Source: an uncultured Cocleimonas sp.
GTDB lineage: Bacteria > Pseudomonadota > Gammaproteobacteria > Thiotrichales > Thiotrichaceae
Length of the DNA stretch: 64,000 nucleotides
Direction: 5' to 3'
NCBI RefSeq assembly: GCF_947495625.1
Contig: NZ_CANLZW010000024.1
Location: 1-64,000, forward strand
The notes beneath the pieces were generated by a model. That model saw only the letters and a list, made by a program, of their open reading frames with translations. It made no database searches and was not told the DNA's origin. Shown piece after piece: positions 18,556 through 26,963 of the stretch. Each line of letters starts with the position of its first letter. Positions within the stretch are counted from its first letter, which is position 1. A program made the position numbers and the translations under genes.

Positions 18556-19535
18556 GGGTTTTTATCTCCACGGCTAATAAACGCGAAAAAGATCAACATC
18601 ATCACACAGGCAACAGTGAGGCCTACACCGAATTCGATGACCAGAATTCCGTAATGTTGACCATGTATCGGATCATGAGCTAATACATTGTAATCAAGGA
18701 AGTTGCCTCCTTTGAGCATCGAAACAACTCCTGTTCCGCCATAAATAAGTACCCCAAGCGAAGCAAGAATTTTTAGTAACTTTGGAGGAACTAGATCCAT
18801 GGCGTCTTGTTGACTAAACGTCAATGCATAAAGAATGATAGCGACCGCAAAGATCACGCCTGCCTGGAAACCGCCACCGGGTCCAAAGTCCCCATGGAAT
18901 TGCACATATAAGGCAAACAGGATAATAAAAGGAATCAGGAATTTAGACATAACTTGTAAAACAGGACGCGCTGGTGGTTCAGAATATTCATATTCCTCAG
19001 TATTACGACGGATACCAAGTAACGACAACACACCGATTAACGCAGCAAAAACCACTATTACTTCACCCATAGTGTCATAGCCACGATAACTGGCGAGTAC
19101 TGATGTAACCATATTAGGAATGCCAACTTCAGTGGGTGATTCATTGATAAAGCGCGGTGCAACATGCTGATGTATTGGCGCTGTTGGATCCGTAAAAGCA
19201 GGCATGTCTAAGGTACCGTAGACCAATACTGCGCCGGTAATCATTACCACCGTCAAAGGGGCTATCCAGCTAATTTTTCGCCGCCGTTTTTGCTCGTAAC
19301 CGGTTATACCAATGGTGGCTAACATCAAAACGGTAGAAATACCCGCACCTACTGCCGCTTCGGTGAAGGCTACGTCAACGGCATCTAAAACGACAAAAAT
19401 ATTCGCCGCGAGAAGCGAGAAAACACCCGTTAGCATCACAATCGCAAATAAGCTGTCTAATCGAACGATAGCGATCGTTGTCAAAACCAACATGGTGAGC
19501 AAAACGACATCAATCAGCAGATTTATATTGCTCAT
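18552..19535 (-). CDS. Fused MbhD-MbhE-MnhB antiporter subunit
   Basis: A 327-residue membrane protein with three recognisable parts. Residues about 1-80 resemble MbhD/DUF4040 (AFTEAAVGAGISTVLML). About 150-190 resemble MbhE (VTSVLASYRGYDTMGEVIVVFAA). About 200-320 are MnhB (LYVQFHGDFGPGGGFQAGVIFA). In Bacillus-type Mrp the first two parts form the C-terminus of MrpA. Here they are fused to MnhB, and the large NuoL-like part of MrpA is absent. The gene overlaps mnhG and mnhC by four bases each. Confidence 0.85.
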   Translation of the reverse strand: MSNINLLIDVVLLTMLVLTTIAIVRLDSLFAIVMLTGVFSLLAANIFVVLDAVDVAFTEAAVGAGISTVLMLATIGITGYEQKRRRKISWIAPLTVVMITGAVLVYGTLDMPAFTDPTAPIHQHVAPRFINESPTEVGIPNMVTSVLASYRGYDTMGEVIVVFAALIGVLSLLGIRRNTEEYEYSEPPARPVLQVMSKFLIPFIILFALYVQFHGDFGPGGGFQAGVIFAVAIILYALTFSQQDAMDLVPPKLLKILASLGVLIYGGTGVVSMLKGGNFLDYNVLAHDPIHGQHYGILVIEFGVGLTVACVMMLIFFAFISRGDKNP

Positions 19536-19870
19536 GATTTACCACGCTTTGCTGATTCTTTGCGGGTGATTGATAATTTAGGTTTTAAACCAGTAAGGTA
19601 TGCAGAGCGAACCAGTGCATGGGTTGCCAAAGGGCCAGTTAACCACAGTAACCCTACAGCAATGATTAGTTTCACTGAAACCAGATTGAAACCCGATTGT
19701 AAGATCAGCCCTAACATTATAAAGAATACACACAGTGTGTCGGTGACACTGGCTGCTTGAACACGGCTGTAAAATTCTTTAAAACTAAAAATGCCGATTG
19801 CGCCGCTAATACCTAGAAAGCTACCCAAAAGAAGGCATCCCCAGCTCAGGGCATCAATGATAAAATTCAT
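19532..19870 (-). CDS. mnhG: Na+/H+ antiporter subunit G
   Basis: A 112-residue MnhG-family protein with three hydrophobic segments. The family pattern LGISGAIGIFSFKEFYSRVQAASVTDTL and a later GPLATHALVRSAY are present. It lies 6 bases after mnhF and overlaps the fused MnhB gene by four bases. Confidence 0.92.
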   Translation of the reverse strand: MNFIIDALSWGCLLLGSFLGISGAIGIFSFKEFYSRVQAASVTDTLCVFFIMLGLILQSGFNLVSVKLIIAVGLLWLTGPLATHALVRSAYLTGLKPKLSITRKESAKRGKS

Positions 19871-19876
19871 AGTAGA

Positions 19877-20152
19877 TTACTCGTCACTGTGGGCTGAATT
19901 GGGTGGATAGCGTTCAACAAACTTTAGTACCACAATCACCCCGACAAAATTGATCAAAGCGTATATCAGCGCGATATCCATAAATTCTGGTCGTTCGGTC
20001 AAAAAGCCATATACCGCAATAAATAGCACCGTCTTTGTACCAAACATATTGACCGCCAGGATACGATCGTAAATAGTTGGTCCAATAAAAGCGCGCGCGA
20101 GTGCGATGCCCATAACTACTAAAATAGCCAGGCAGGTTACTGCAAACATCAA
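19877..20152 (-). CDS. mnhF: Na+/H+ antiporter subunit F
   Basis: A 91-residue MnhF-family subunit with three short helices. ALARAFIGPTIYDRILAVNMFGTKTV corresponds to the conserved R-x-GPT-x-DR-x-x-A-x-N motif. It overlaps mnhE by four bases. Confidence 0.93.
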   Translation of the reverse strand: MMFAVTCLAILVVMGIALARAFIGPTIYDRILAVNMFGTKTVLFIAVYGFLTERPEFMDIALIYALINFVGVIVVLKFVERYPPNSAHSDE

Positions 20153-20634
20153 TTATTGACCTCCAGCTTATAAACTCTTTCGCCCATTTCACCATCTTCT
20201 AAATCTTTCATAGCATCTTCTAATAAGGCATAGATAAGCACCTCATCATTTCGCACTTCAATAGAAACAGTGCCAGGTGTCAGTGTGATTGAATTTGCAT
20301 AAAGGGTTCTGGCAATACGCGTTTGTGGTTGCATTTTGAGTTGGCGTATAAGTGGAGAAATAGGGTGTGTTTTTGGCATCCAGATACATTTTAAAACAGA
20401 GATATTGGATTTTACGATTTCAACAAATAACCAGGGCCAAAATGTGTGCTGTTTAGAAAGGATTGCGATACCTTTTTCATTGAAGGCATACTTCTTTTCG
20501 ATACGCATCGCCATCCAGGTTGCGAGTGCCACTGAGGCTGCGCCAAGAGTCAGGATAAGCGGGTTAGTCCAATACCCCGAGAGCAGCAACCAAAATAGTG
20601 TAAGTCCGATAATCAATAGATAACGGTAAGGCAT
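20149..20634 (-). CDS. mnhE: Na+/H+ antiporter subunit E
   Basis: A 161-residue MnhE-family subunit and the first gene of the nine-gene operon. Two N-terminal hydrophobic segments are followed by a soluble part with the signature ANSITLTPGTVS. Starting an mrp-type operon with mnhE rather than mnhA is typical of the Mbh-like arrangement. No strong ribosome binding sequence is visible before the ATG. Confidence 0.9.
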   Translation of the reverse strand: MPYRYLLIIGLTLFWLLLSGYWTNPLILTLGAASVALATWMAMRIEKKYAFNEKGIAILSKQHTFWPWLFVEIVKSNISVLKCIWMPKTHPISPLIRQLKMQPQTRIARTLYANSITLTPGTVSIEVRNDEVLIYALLEDAMKDLEDGEMGERVYKLEVNN

Positions 20635-21199
20635 TGTATTTGAATGTCTCCATCAAGTTTAAAATTTAACTATCGTTATTATGTGTACTTTTTAAAAGTA
20701 CTTTAATGTATGAATCTCTCTATTTCTATAATTTTAGAGATATTTCTGTTTGCTTGTTTGTTTAAATATAGCAATGAATTCATTGTTTTGCTTTGTTGAA
20801 TTTTAGTCATTTTATCCTGTTAAAAATGGTATCAGATAAAAGTCCCTAAAAGCCGGGATTAATTTAAATATCAAAAATTTAAAAACTGATTCCTAAAGCG
20901 AAATGCAATCTGACAAAACATCATTATTTATTAGCAGTAGAAATCATCCCCAAAACAAAAATTCACATACAGCTATAGACTATCTGTTTACGTCACTATT
21001 TGCACCCGATAATGCGGACATTACTGTCAAATTTTACTGATTGCTTATAGTTTTTTTACATCCTGATAATCAATAGTGCTAGATTGTGTATTACTCATAT
21101 TTCAAATAATTCCACTGATTTAAAATGGATATACTTTGAAGTTATTTCTACAATAATAAAAACGTACGTATCTTGTAAAACGTAAATATTAGGAGTTTT
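20635..21199. other. 565-base divergent intergenic region
   Basis: AT-rich spacer between the divergently transcribed mnhE and Rap1a/Tai-like genes, so it must carry both promoters. I see no gene-sized frame, strong hairpin or motif copy. An AGGAG sequence directly precedes the ATG at 21200. No promoter hexamer pair stands out enough to call. Confidence 0.6.
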
Positions 21200-21661
21200 A
21201 TGATGAAACTGATAATGATATGTCTCTTGCTTATTTCTTTATCACTCTCTGTGAGTTCTGCTCAAGCTGTTGAAGCATTAACATCTCAGGAGTTGGCATC
21301 ACATTGTTCTCATTATGATAAAGATCCTAAAGGAATAGATGCTGTTTTTTGTGTGCGTTACATTCAAGGGTTTATCGATGGGGCTGTGGCCACTGATGAG
21401 CGAGTTGTATCAAACATCGTCACAGGCAAAGAGGAAGAAACATTTTCAGAAAGAGCGATGCGCACCAGACTCGGTAAGTTGAGATTATACGAATCAACTT
21501 ATTATGCGGACTTTTGTTTGAACGATCCGATCAAATTGAATGAAGCGGTAGAAAAAGTAGTCGCAGACCTTATGAATAATACGATAGTTGATAATGCTAA
21601 ATTAGCTCGCGATGTTGTTTACCAATCATTCCTGAATAATTATCCGTGCAAGAAAAAGTAA
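21200..21661 (+). CDS. Rap1a/Tai-family secreted protein
   Basis: A 153-residue protein with a signal peptide (hydrophobic residues about 5-20, SSAQA end) and four cysteines in the mature part: SHCSHY, VFCVRYIQGFIDGA, DFCLND and YPCKKK. The CxxYIxGFIDG and FCxxxP-like pattern is that of Rap1a/Tai proteins, some of which are type VI secretion immunity proteins. No effector or T6SS gene is nearby, so an immunity role is unproven; many homologues stand alone. Confidence 0.75.
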   Translation: MMKLIMICLLLISLSLSVSSAQAVEALTSQELASHCSHYDKDPKGIDAVFCVRYIQGFIDGAVATDERVVSNIVTGKEEETFSERAMRTRLGKLRLYESTYYADFCLNDPIKLNEAVEKVVADLMNNTIVDNAKLARDVVYQSFLNNYPCKKK

Positions 21662-21724
21662 ACTAATAACAAACGCAATTAGTTATATCGATAGTTTGAT
21701 TGACAGGTCGCATTCTCAATTCAG

Positions 21725-21754
21725 TAAAAAAGTGCCTGAAAGTAGGGGGGTGAC
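21725..21754 (-). repeat. Dispersed intergenic G6/C6 motif, copy 5
   Basis: An A6 run, GTGCCTGAAAGTAG, a G6 run and TGACC. It is G-rich on the plus strand, between two plus-strand genes, with its end about 80 bases before the YiiX-like gene. The C-rich strand points against both genes, so this copy cannot terminate either. Confidence 0.8.
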
Positions 21755-21835
21755 CTTATTTTATTACTGTTTATCTAATTGCGGTCTATCCATTATTTAT
21801 GGTCATAAATCACATTAAGGGTTAGCATTAATCCT

Positions 21836-23251
21836 ATGTTTGAACATCCTTTCAGCAATTCTTTGCGCGCTTACAATTCTTTAAGTGATGCATTAACTGA
21901 ATTCAAAAAACAACAGCCAGAACAGGTTACTATCGATACGGCGATTGCGCGTGGTTATTTTCTGCCAGAAGAAGATGACAGTTTATGGTCTTTAGTCTCT
22001 CGTTATCTAACCATTAGAAATGGTTTTTGGGAACTTATCAACGAGATGTCTGCGCATTTTTCGGATGATACTTACAATGTTAAAACGCAGGATGACTGGC
22101 GCTATTTCTTATTGGGTTATGCCTCTTCTTGTCAGGTTGTAGGTATGGCAAGATTATTGGTTGATGTGTTGGCGAAACACAAATTGGTACAACGAAAAAT
22201 CAATGAAGGCTCGCCACAAAATAGAATCTCAAACCGGGTATTCACCAATATCTATCAATCATTGAGCGATGCAGATAATGCGATAAAAATGCAATACATG
22301 ATGAATTTTGTCGATGCTAATCGTAACTATATTGAAAGACTCAAATCCGATGATTTTATTGGGCCGATAGTGCAAGAATTAAATGAATTAGAAACTTCAT
22401 TGCATCCTAGTCAACGTGCATTTATTAAACTGAGAATGCAGTATTTACGCCATGCAATAACGCGTCGTTTTGCCGTGAGTAAACAGTTATCGACCTTTTT
22501 CATATTAGAAAAAGCAGGACGTGTCATTGCGGATATTGGTGATAGTCACAACAAGCGCGTAACCGCAGATATTCAGCAACAGGCTTTAGCGATTATGCAG
22601 CCTGGCGATGTGATTATTACCCGACATGACTTTGTCGCAAGTAATCTCTTTTTACCGGGTTATTGGCCACATGCTGCACTTTATATAGGTACTGAAGCAC
22701 AGCGTCAGCAATTGGGCATAGTGCTTGATGATGATATTGCTAATCGCTGGATGGGTGAAATCCGTACCTTAGAAGCTAAAAAAGATGGTGTGCTGTTTCG
22801 CCCTTTGAGTGAAACCTTGCAAGTTGATGAATTTGTGGTGTTACGACCAAATATTGACAACGCTGAAATGGCAAAAGCGTTACAACGCGTTAGTCGACAT
22901 GAAGGCAAAGGGTATAACTTTGATTTTGATTTTTTCCGTTCAGATCAGTTGGTATGTACCGAAGTGATTTATCGTGCCTTTGATGGTTTAGATATTAATG
23001 ATCAAGACGTTCCTTTAGATGACGTTTCTTTAGATACAGGTACTCCTGAAAAAATCGAATTCAAATTGATTGAAAGAGCAGGTCGATTTAGCCTATCTGC
23101 AGAAGATATTCTGGATATGGCTATGCAGCAACGCGGATTTAATGTGGTTGCCGCATTTGGTTTTCAGGGCTGTGTTAATCAGCTAACTGTGGCTGACAAA
23201 GCACATGAGCTGGTCAGAACGAGCTACTCTTCAAAAATAGCCTTTACCTAA
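21836..23251 (+). CDS. YiiX/YebB-like permuted NlpC/P60 amidase
   Basis: A 471-residue protein. The N-terminal 250 residues are helical and unfamiliar. From about residue 255 a permuted papain-like domain of the YaeF/YiiX type follows. QPGDVIITRH starts the domain, YWPHAALYIG holds the catalytic His, and QLVCTEVIYRAFDG holds the catalytic Cys. Members of this family act on lipids or peptide amide bonds. There is no clear signal peptide. The preceding gene is on the same strand but 174 bases away. Confidence 0.78.
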   Translation: MFEHPFSNSLRAYNSLSDALTEFKKQQPEQVTIDTAIARGYFLPEEDDSLWSLVSRYLTIRNGFWELINEMSAHFSDDTYNVKTQDDWRYFLLGYASSCQVVGMARLLVDVLAKHKLVQRKINEGSPQNRISNRVFTNIYQSLSDADNAIKMQYMMNFVDANRNYIERLKSDDFIGPIVQELNELETSLHPSQRAFIKLRMQYLRHAITRRFAVSKQLSTFFILEKAGRVIADIGDSHNKRVTADIQQQALAIMQPGDVIITRHDFVASNLFLPGYWPHAALYIGTEAQRQQLGIVLDDDIANRWMGEIRTLEAKKDGVLFRPLSETLQVDEFVVLRPNIDNAEMAKALQRVSRHEGKGYNFDFDFFRSDQLVCTEVIYRAFDGLDINDQDVPLDDVSLDTGTPEKIEFKLIERAGRFSLSAEDILDMAMQQRGFNVVAAFGFQGCVNQLTVADKAHELVRTSYSSKIAFT

Positions 23252-23276
23252 TATACCTCAACAAAACAAAACTAAA

Positions 23277-24443
23277 CTAAACAAATGGAATTAATGGAGC
23301 GCCTTTCCAGGGGTTAGGTTGATTCCACCAGCGTTGTGCCAGCGTCGCATATATTGCACGAAAATCTGCCGTATGCGTCACGTTTCCGTTTGCATCTAAT
23401 TGCGCCATATTCGGATGTGTACCAAAAATTCCGCCGCGCACTTTTCCACCTAAAATCATTTGCGCAGAAGCTGTGCCATGATCCGTCCCACCGCCACGAT
23501 TTTCCTTAGCACGACGGCCAAATTCGGAGTATGTGACCACTAATACGTTATCCCATAGCCCTGCTTTTAACATTGCCTGACGAAATGAAGCAAGTCCATT
23601 TGCTACCTGATATAAGGCATTGTCCTGAGCACCACGTTGACCTGAGTGTGTATCAAAGCCGTCTTGAGTGACTTTGTACACAGGTGAGTCAACGCCGCTG
23701 ATAATCATTTCTGCGACCGATTCAAGGCTGTGTCCGAAAACCCCTTTGGAAAAACTCACGCCTGTTTGTTTAGGACGATTTCCCATTTTAGTGGCTAACT
23801 GCTCACCCACGCCAAATAGCTGATGTTGTGTTTGGCTGACGTGTGCTATCGCGGGGGTTAGATTGCTCGGTTTCACATCTTCGATGTGTTTAATCTGACT
23901 TAAAAATGTTTTGGGATTTTGCATGGTAACACTGTTTAGGTGACTGCCGTATAACGGCCCTAGCTTTGCTTGTCCCTTATTTAGTGCGATTCCGTGTAAA
24001 CCTTTTTTATAATTAGGTAGCACACGTGATAACCAGCCCGCTTCAATGACTTGATTCGCATTAGAGGCAGAGTCCCAGATATCCATCGATCTGAAATGCG
24101 ATAACACCGGATGTGGATAGCCAACGCCTTGTACCCAGGCCATTTCGCCAGCATTCCAGGTAGGCATCAGTGCTTTCATGCGTGGGTGCAGACCCATTGC
24201 TTTATCTAGCGTTAAAACCTGTCTTTGCTTGATGGCGATTCTGGGGCGATATTGGTAATACAACTCGTCAGTGTAAGGAACCAGTGTATTAAAACCATCG
24301 TTGCCACCTTTGAGTTCGACTAAAACGACGATCCTATTTTGTCCGGCTCCATTCGCACCAAATGCCAGTTCTGGTGTGACTAGTGGTACTGCTGCAGAAG
24401 CTGAGACTAATCCTGCGTATTTTAAAAACTCTCTGCGATCCAT
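23277..24443 (-). CDS. DUF1501 protein, Tat-exported
   Basis: A 388-residue DUF1501-family protein. The N-terminus MDRREFLKYAG is a twin-arginine signal followed by a hydrophobic stretch ending near ELAFGA. Typical segments are LVELKGGNDGFNTLVPY, HPVLSHFRSMDIW and TYSEFGRRAKENRGGGTDHGTA, the last being a sulfatase/alkaline-phosphatase-like metal site. DUF1501 and DUF1800 genes occur as a pair in many bacteria; the DUF1800 partner is upstream at 24605-25906. The function is not established. Confidence 0.88.
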   Translation of the reverse strand: MDRREFLKYAGLVSASAAVPLVTPELAFGANGAGQNRIVVLVELKGGNDGFNTLVPYTDELYYQYRPRIAIKQRQVLTLDKAMGLHPRMKALMPTWNAGEMAWVQGVGYPHPVLSHFRSMDIWDSASNANQVIEAGWLSRVLPNYKKGLHGIALNKGQAKLGPLYGSHLNSVTMQNPKTFLSQIKHIEDVKPSNLTPAIAHVSQTQHQLFGVGEQLATKMGNRPKQTGVSFSKGVFGHSLESVAEMIISGVDSPVYKVTQDGFDTHSGQRGAQDNALYQVANGLASFRQAMLKAGLWDNVLVVTYSEFGRRAKENRGGGTDHGTASAQMILGGKVRGGIFGTHPNMAQLDANGNVTHTADFRAIYATLAQRWWNQPNPWKGAPLIPFV

Positions 24444-24500
24444 ATTATTCTCTTATTATTTATTGTCCTCCTCAACCTTTGCTTTTCTATAAAGTGTTTA

Positions 24501-24528
24501 GAAAAGTGCCTAAAAGTAGGGGGGTGAC
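24501..24528 (-). repeat. Dispersed intergenic G6/C6 motif, copy 6
   Basis: GAAAAGTGCCTAAAAGTAGG followed by GGGG and TGAC. On the minus strand CCTA-CTTT-TAGG can form a small hairpin followed by CACTTTTC. It lies 77 bases past the DUF1800 stop, between the two genes of the DUF1800-DUF1501 pair. If it terminates, the pair is not a simple operon. Confidence 0.8.
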
Positions 24529-24604
24529 TATATTTGTTTAATTTTGTGCAAATAGACTTATCTATATACATATGTACTCTTTAACTACCTTATCAAACTG
24601 CGTT

Positions 24605-25906
24605 TTATGTCACGTGATAAGCAGGGTCGAGTACAAAAGCCCGGGCTAGACGTTGTTTTCCCGGTTGAGTGGGCATGGCTTGTAACGGTTCGATAGCCAG
24701 CAACCATTCGCGTAAAACCTGGGGTGGAATATCAGGCATTTTGTGCGCAATACCACCACGGTTTTTCTTTTCGTTTAAGTTTCCGCGCGCGAGATTCGTC
24801 ATCATCGAATTTCTTCTTAGAATTGATTGTGTACTGATCCAGTCTGTCCCACCTTCCCAGCCTTTCACGCTTGGATGTTCGAAGACTGCCTGCCCCATGA
24901 TGCTAAGATTATGTGCGAGGTCCATTCGGCCACGGCCCAATGAATAAGGAAGTGTTCGTAAAGTTCCGATTGTGAGCTCTATGGGTGACTTGATTAATGC
25001 GCCACGATTTCTTCTATCCCAGAAAGGTTCGCTAGTAAGTACTGCACGCAATAGGGTAGCAATATCATAGTTGGATTTACGGAAGGTATTCGCCCATTGT
25101 TTTATGAAGCGGGCATCAGGGCGCGAGATGTTAATAAACTCTTTCCACATTTTTTCGGAAATTCTTTCGGCCGTTCTTGGGTGTTGTAACAGAATATTGA
25201 CGATGTCTTCGCCTTTAAAATTACCGCGTTTTCCTAAAAAGGTTTTAACACCGTTGTCATGATCAGCGACATTGTTAATAAAACGACCGTTTCTATCATC
25301 GATACTCCAGCCTGTGAACGCTCTGGCGGCTTCGCGCATATCATTTTCAGAATAATGACCGAGCCCAAGGGTGAATAGTTCGAGTAACTCACGAGAAAAA
25401 TTTTCATTGGGCTCTTCTTTGATATTCTCGTAACCATCAAGATATAGCAACATCGCAGGATCTTTAGCTACTGCATGTAGCATCTTTCCAAAATTACCAA
25501 ATGCATGTTTACGTAGCATTAAATTCTGCTGGTAGAGCATGCTAGGCTGGGTGGTTTTCATAATCGATGACGGAAAATGATTGTGCCAGAACAAAGTCAT
25601 TCGTTCCAAGAAGGGCGCAGGTGTATCCATTAAATGTTTAACCCACCAATCTTGTAATGATTTACCTTCAACGCGAGAAATACGTTTGATCATTTTTCTG
25701 CGGCGCATATTACCGCGCAAACTAACCATTTTAGGCCAGGGACTCATCCCCGGTGGAGGCGGTGTACGCATATTGCGATTTTTTAGCAGAAATTCTATTG
25801 CTTGCTGTCGCGTCATAGTTTGAAAACGCTGGATCGTTTCCCACTCTGCTCCTATCCCTGTTCGCGCAGTGAGATGACGTGCTTCATCGAAACTTAGTTT
25901 GCCCAT
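24605..25906 (-). CDS. DUF1800 protein
   Basis: A 433-residue DUF1800-family protein. Family segments include WWVKHLMDTPAPFLERMTLFWHNHF, ENFSRELLELFTLG and EAARAFTGWSID. No signal peptide is visible at the chosen start, which begins MGKLSFDEARHLTARTGIGA. It is the usual partner of DUF1501 proteins, thought to act at the cell envelope. The function is unknown. Confidence 0.88.
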   Translation of the reverse strand: MGKLSFDEARHLTARTGIGAEWETIQRFQTMTRQQAIEFLLKNRNMRTPPPPGMSPWPKMVSLRGNMRRRKMIKRISRVEGKSLQDWWVKHLMDTPAPFLERMTLFWHNHFPSSIMKTTQPSMLYQQNLMLRKHAFGNFGKMLHAVAKDPAMLLYLDGYENIKEEPNENFSRELLELFTLGLGHYSENDMREAARAFTGWSIDDRNGRFINNVADHDNGVKTFLGKRGNFKGEDIVNILLQHPRTAERISEKMWKEFINISRPDARFIKQWANTFRKSNYDIATLLRAVLTSEPFWDRRNRGALIKSPIELTIGTLRTLPYSLGRGRMDLAHNLSIMGQAVFEHPSVKGWEGGTDWISTQSILRRNSMMTNLARGNLNEKKNRGGIAHKMPDIPPQVLREWLLAIEPLQAMPTQPGKQRLARAFVLDPAYHVT

Positions 25907-26495
25907 TTATTTTTATACTCTTTTCTAAATACTCGTTCTGAGGACTTTTATATAATCGTTAAGTTGCAACTTTTTAATGAACAACGACTAAAACTCTATT
26001 TGAACTATTGTCTAAATAAACACGTAGCGGAAAAGTAAAGGAACACCCTGTATGCATTATTTTTTTGAAGTGTATTTTTCGCTATTGCTTATTTAAAGTT
26101 AAAAGTTGTTCGTAGGATGAATAGCTCCCCAGCTATTTATCAAGTTGAAAATATTTGACTATAGTCTTAGCCGCTACAGTTGATTGTTATTCTGATTGTA
26201 ATGTTAATGGATAGTTCCATTTTTACTAATATATTTCTGAATAGTATTAACTAACAATATAGACGCATGGCAAATAATGTTCAACTCTAATTAAGCCGTA
26301 ATTAGCCGTCTGTTTATATAATGCTATGTTATATAAGCAAAACACATCCCCCTACTTATAGGGGTATATTTGGTGTTGATCTAAAAATATCGTAAAAAGT
26401 AATTAGCTAAAACAGGTGTTTAATAAGAGTGCATTAAGTCGTTATTTCTGATACAAAGGCGATCCAATAACGGTTTGCAAGAAAAGTACGGCACA
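25907..26495. other. About 590-base divergent intergenic region
   Basis: AT-rich DNA between the divergent DUF1800 and DUF1820 genes. It holds a small hairpin AATAGCT-CCCC-AGCTATT (26120-26137), a twice-repeated self-palindrome TTATATAA (26314-26321 and 26329-26336) and motif copy 7. No convincing gene is present. Confidence 0.55.
26346..26370 (+). repeat. Dispersed intergenic motif, copy 7 (degenerate)
   Basis: The C-rich strand is on plus. CCCCTA (26349-26354), loop CTTA, TAGGGG (26359-26364), then TATATTT. The flanking GTCAC is changed to ACAT. This is the only copy in which the arm sequence forms a perfect six-pair hairpin. It lies upstream of both flanking genes. Confidence 0.6.
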
Positions 26496-26828
26496 ATGGA
26501 AGAATCTAGATTATTTAAAATATCCTACTATAACCAGGATAAGGTTTATGAGCTCTATGCGAAACAAGTGTATGAGTCTGATCTTTATGGTTTTCTTACC
26601 ATTGAAGAGATTGTTTTTGGTAGTCAGAGCGAGTTAGTTATTGATCCTTCTGAAGAAAAATTAAAGGCTGAATTTAATTCTGTAAAAAGAAGTTTTATTC
26701 CGATGCATGCAGTCATTCGCATTGACGAAGTGAAAGAGCAGGGCATGTGTAAAATTAAAGATACAAAAAATACCGGAAATGTTTCTTCTTTTCCAGGTGG
26801 TAATAAGGGCGGTAGAGATAGGGTTTAA
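26496..26828 (+). CDS. DUF1820 family protein
   Basis: A 110-residue cytoplasmic protein of the DUF1820 family, common in gammaproteobacteria. The signature segments KVYELYAKQVYESDLYGFLTIEEIVFG and FIPMHAVIRIDEV are clear. I chose the ATG at 26496 because homologues begin close to RLFKIS; an in-frame TTG at 26475 would add seven residues. A strong bidirectional terminator follows 45 bases after the stop. The function is unknown. Confidence 0.85.
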   Translation: MEESRLFKISYYNQDKVYELYAKQVYESDLYGFLTIEEIVFGSQSELVIDPSEEKLKAEFNSVKRSFIPMHAVIRIDEVKEQGMCKIKDTKNTGNVSSFPGGNKGGRDRV

Positions 26829-26872
26829 TTCGTCATATCATTGTCATATTACGGTCATATAACTAATATTTA

Positions 26873-26922
26873 GACATAAAAAAGCCCCGGAGAAAGTGAT
26901 TTCTCCGGGGCTTTTTTATGTC
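26873..26922. terminator. Strong bidirectional terminator
   Basis: A perfect 23-base inverted repeat with loop GTGA (26896-26899). The core arm AGCCCCGGAGAAA (26883-26895) pairs with TTTCTCCGGGGCT (26900-26912), flanked by A6 and T6 runs. It lies between the convergent DUF1820 and cytochrome c genes and serves both. Confidence 0.95.
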
Positions 26923-26963
26923 TTGGTTTTTGGTCAAGAATAAGCTGCTATTGTAGCTAGATC

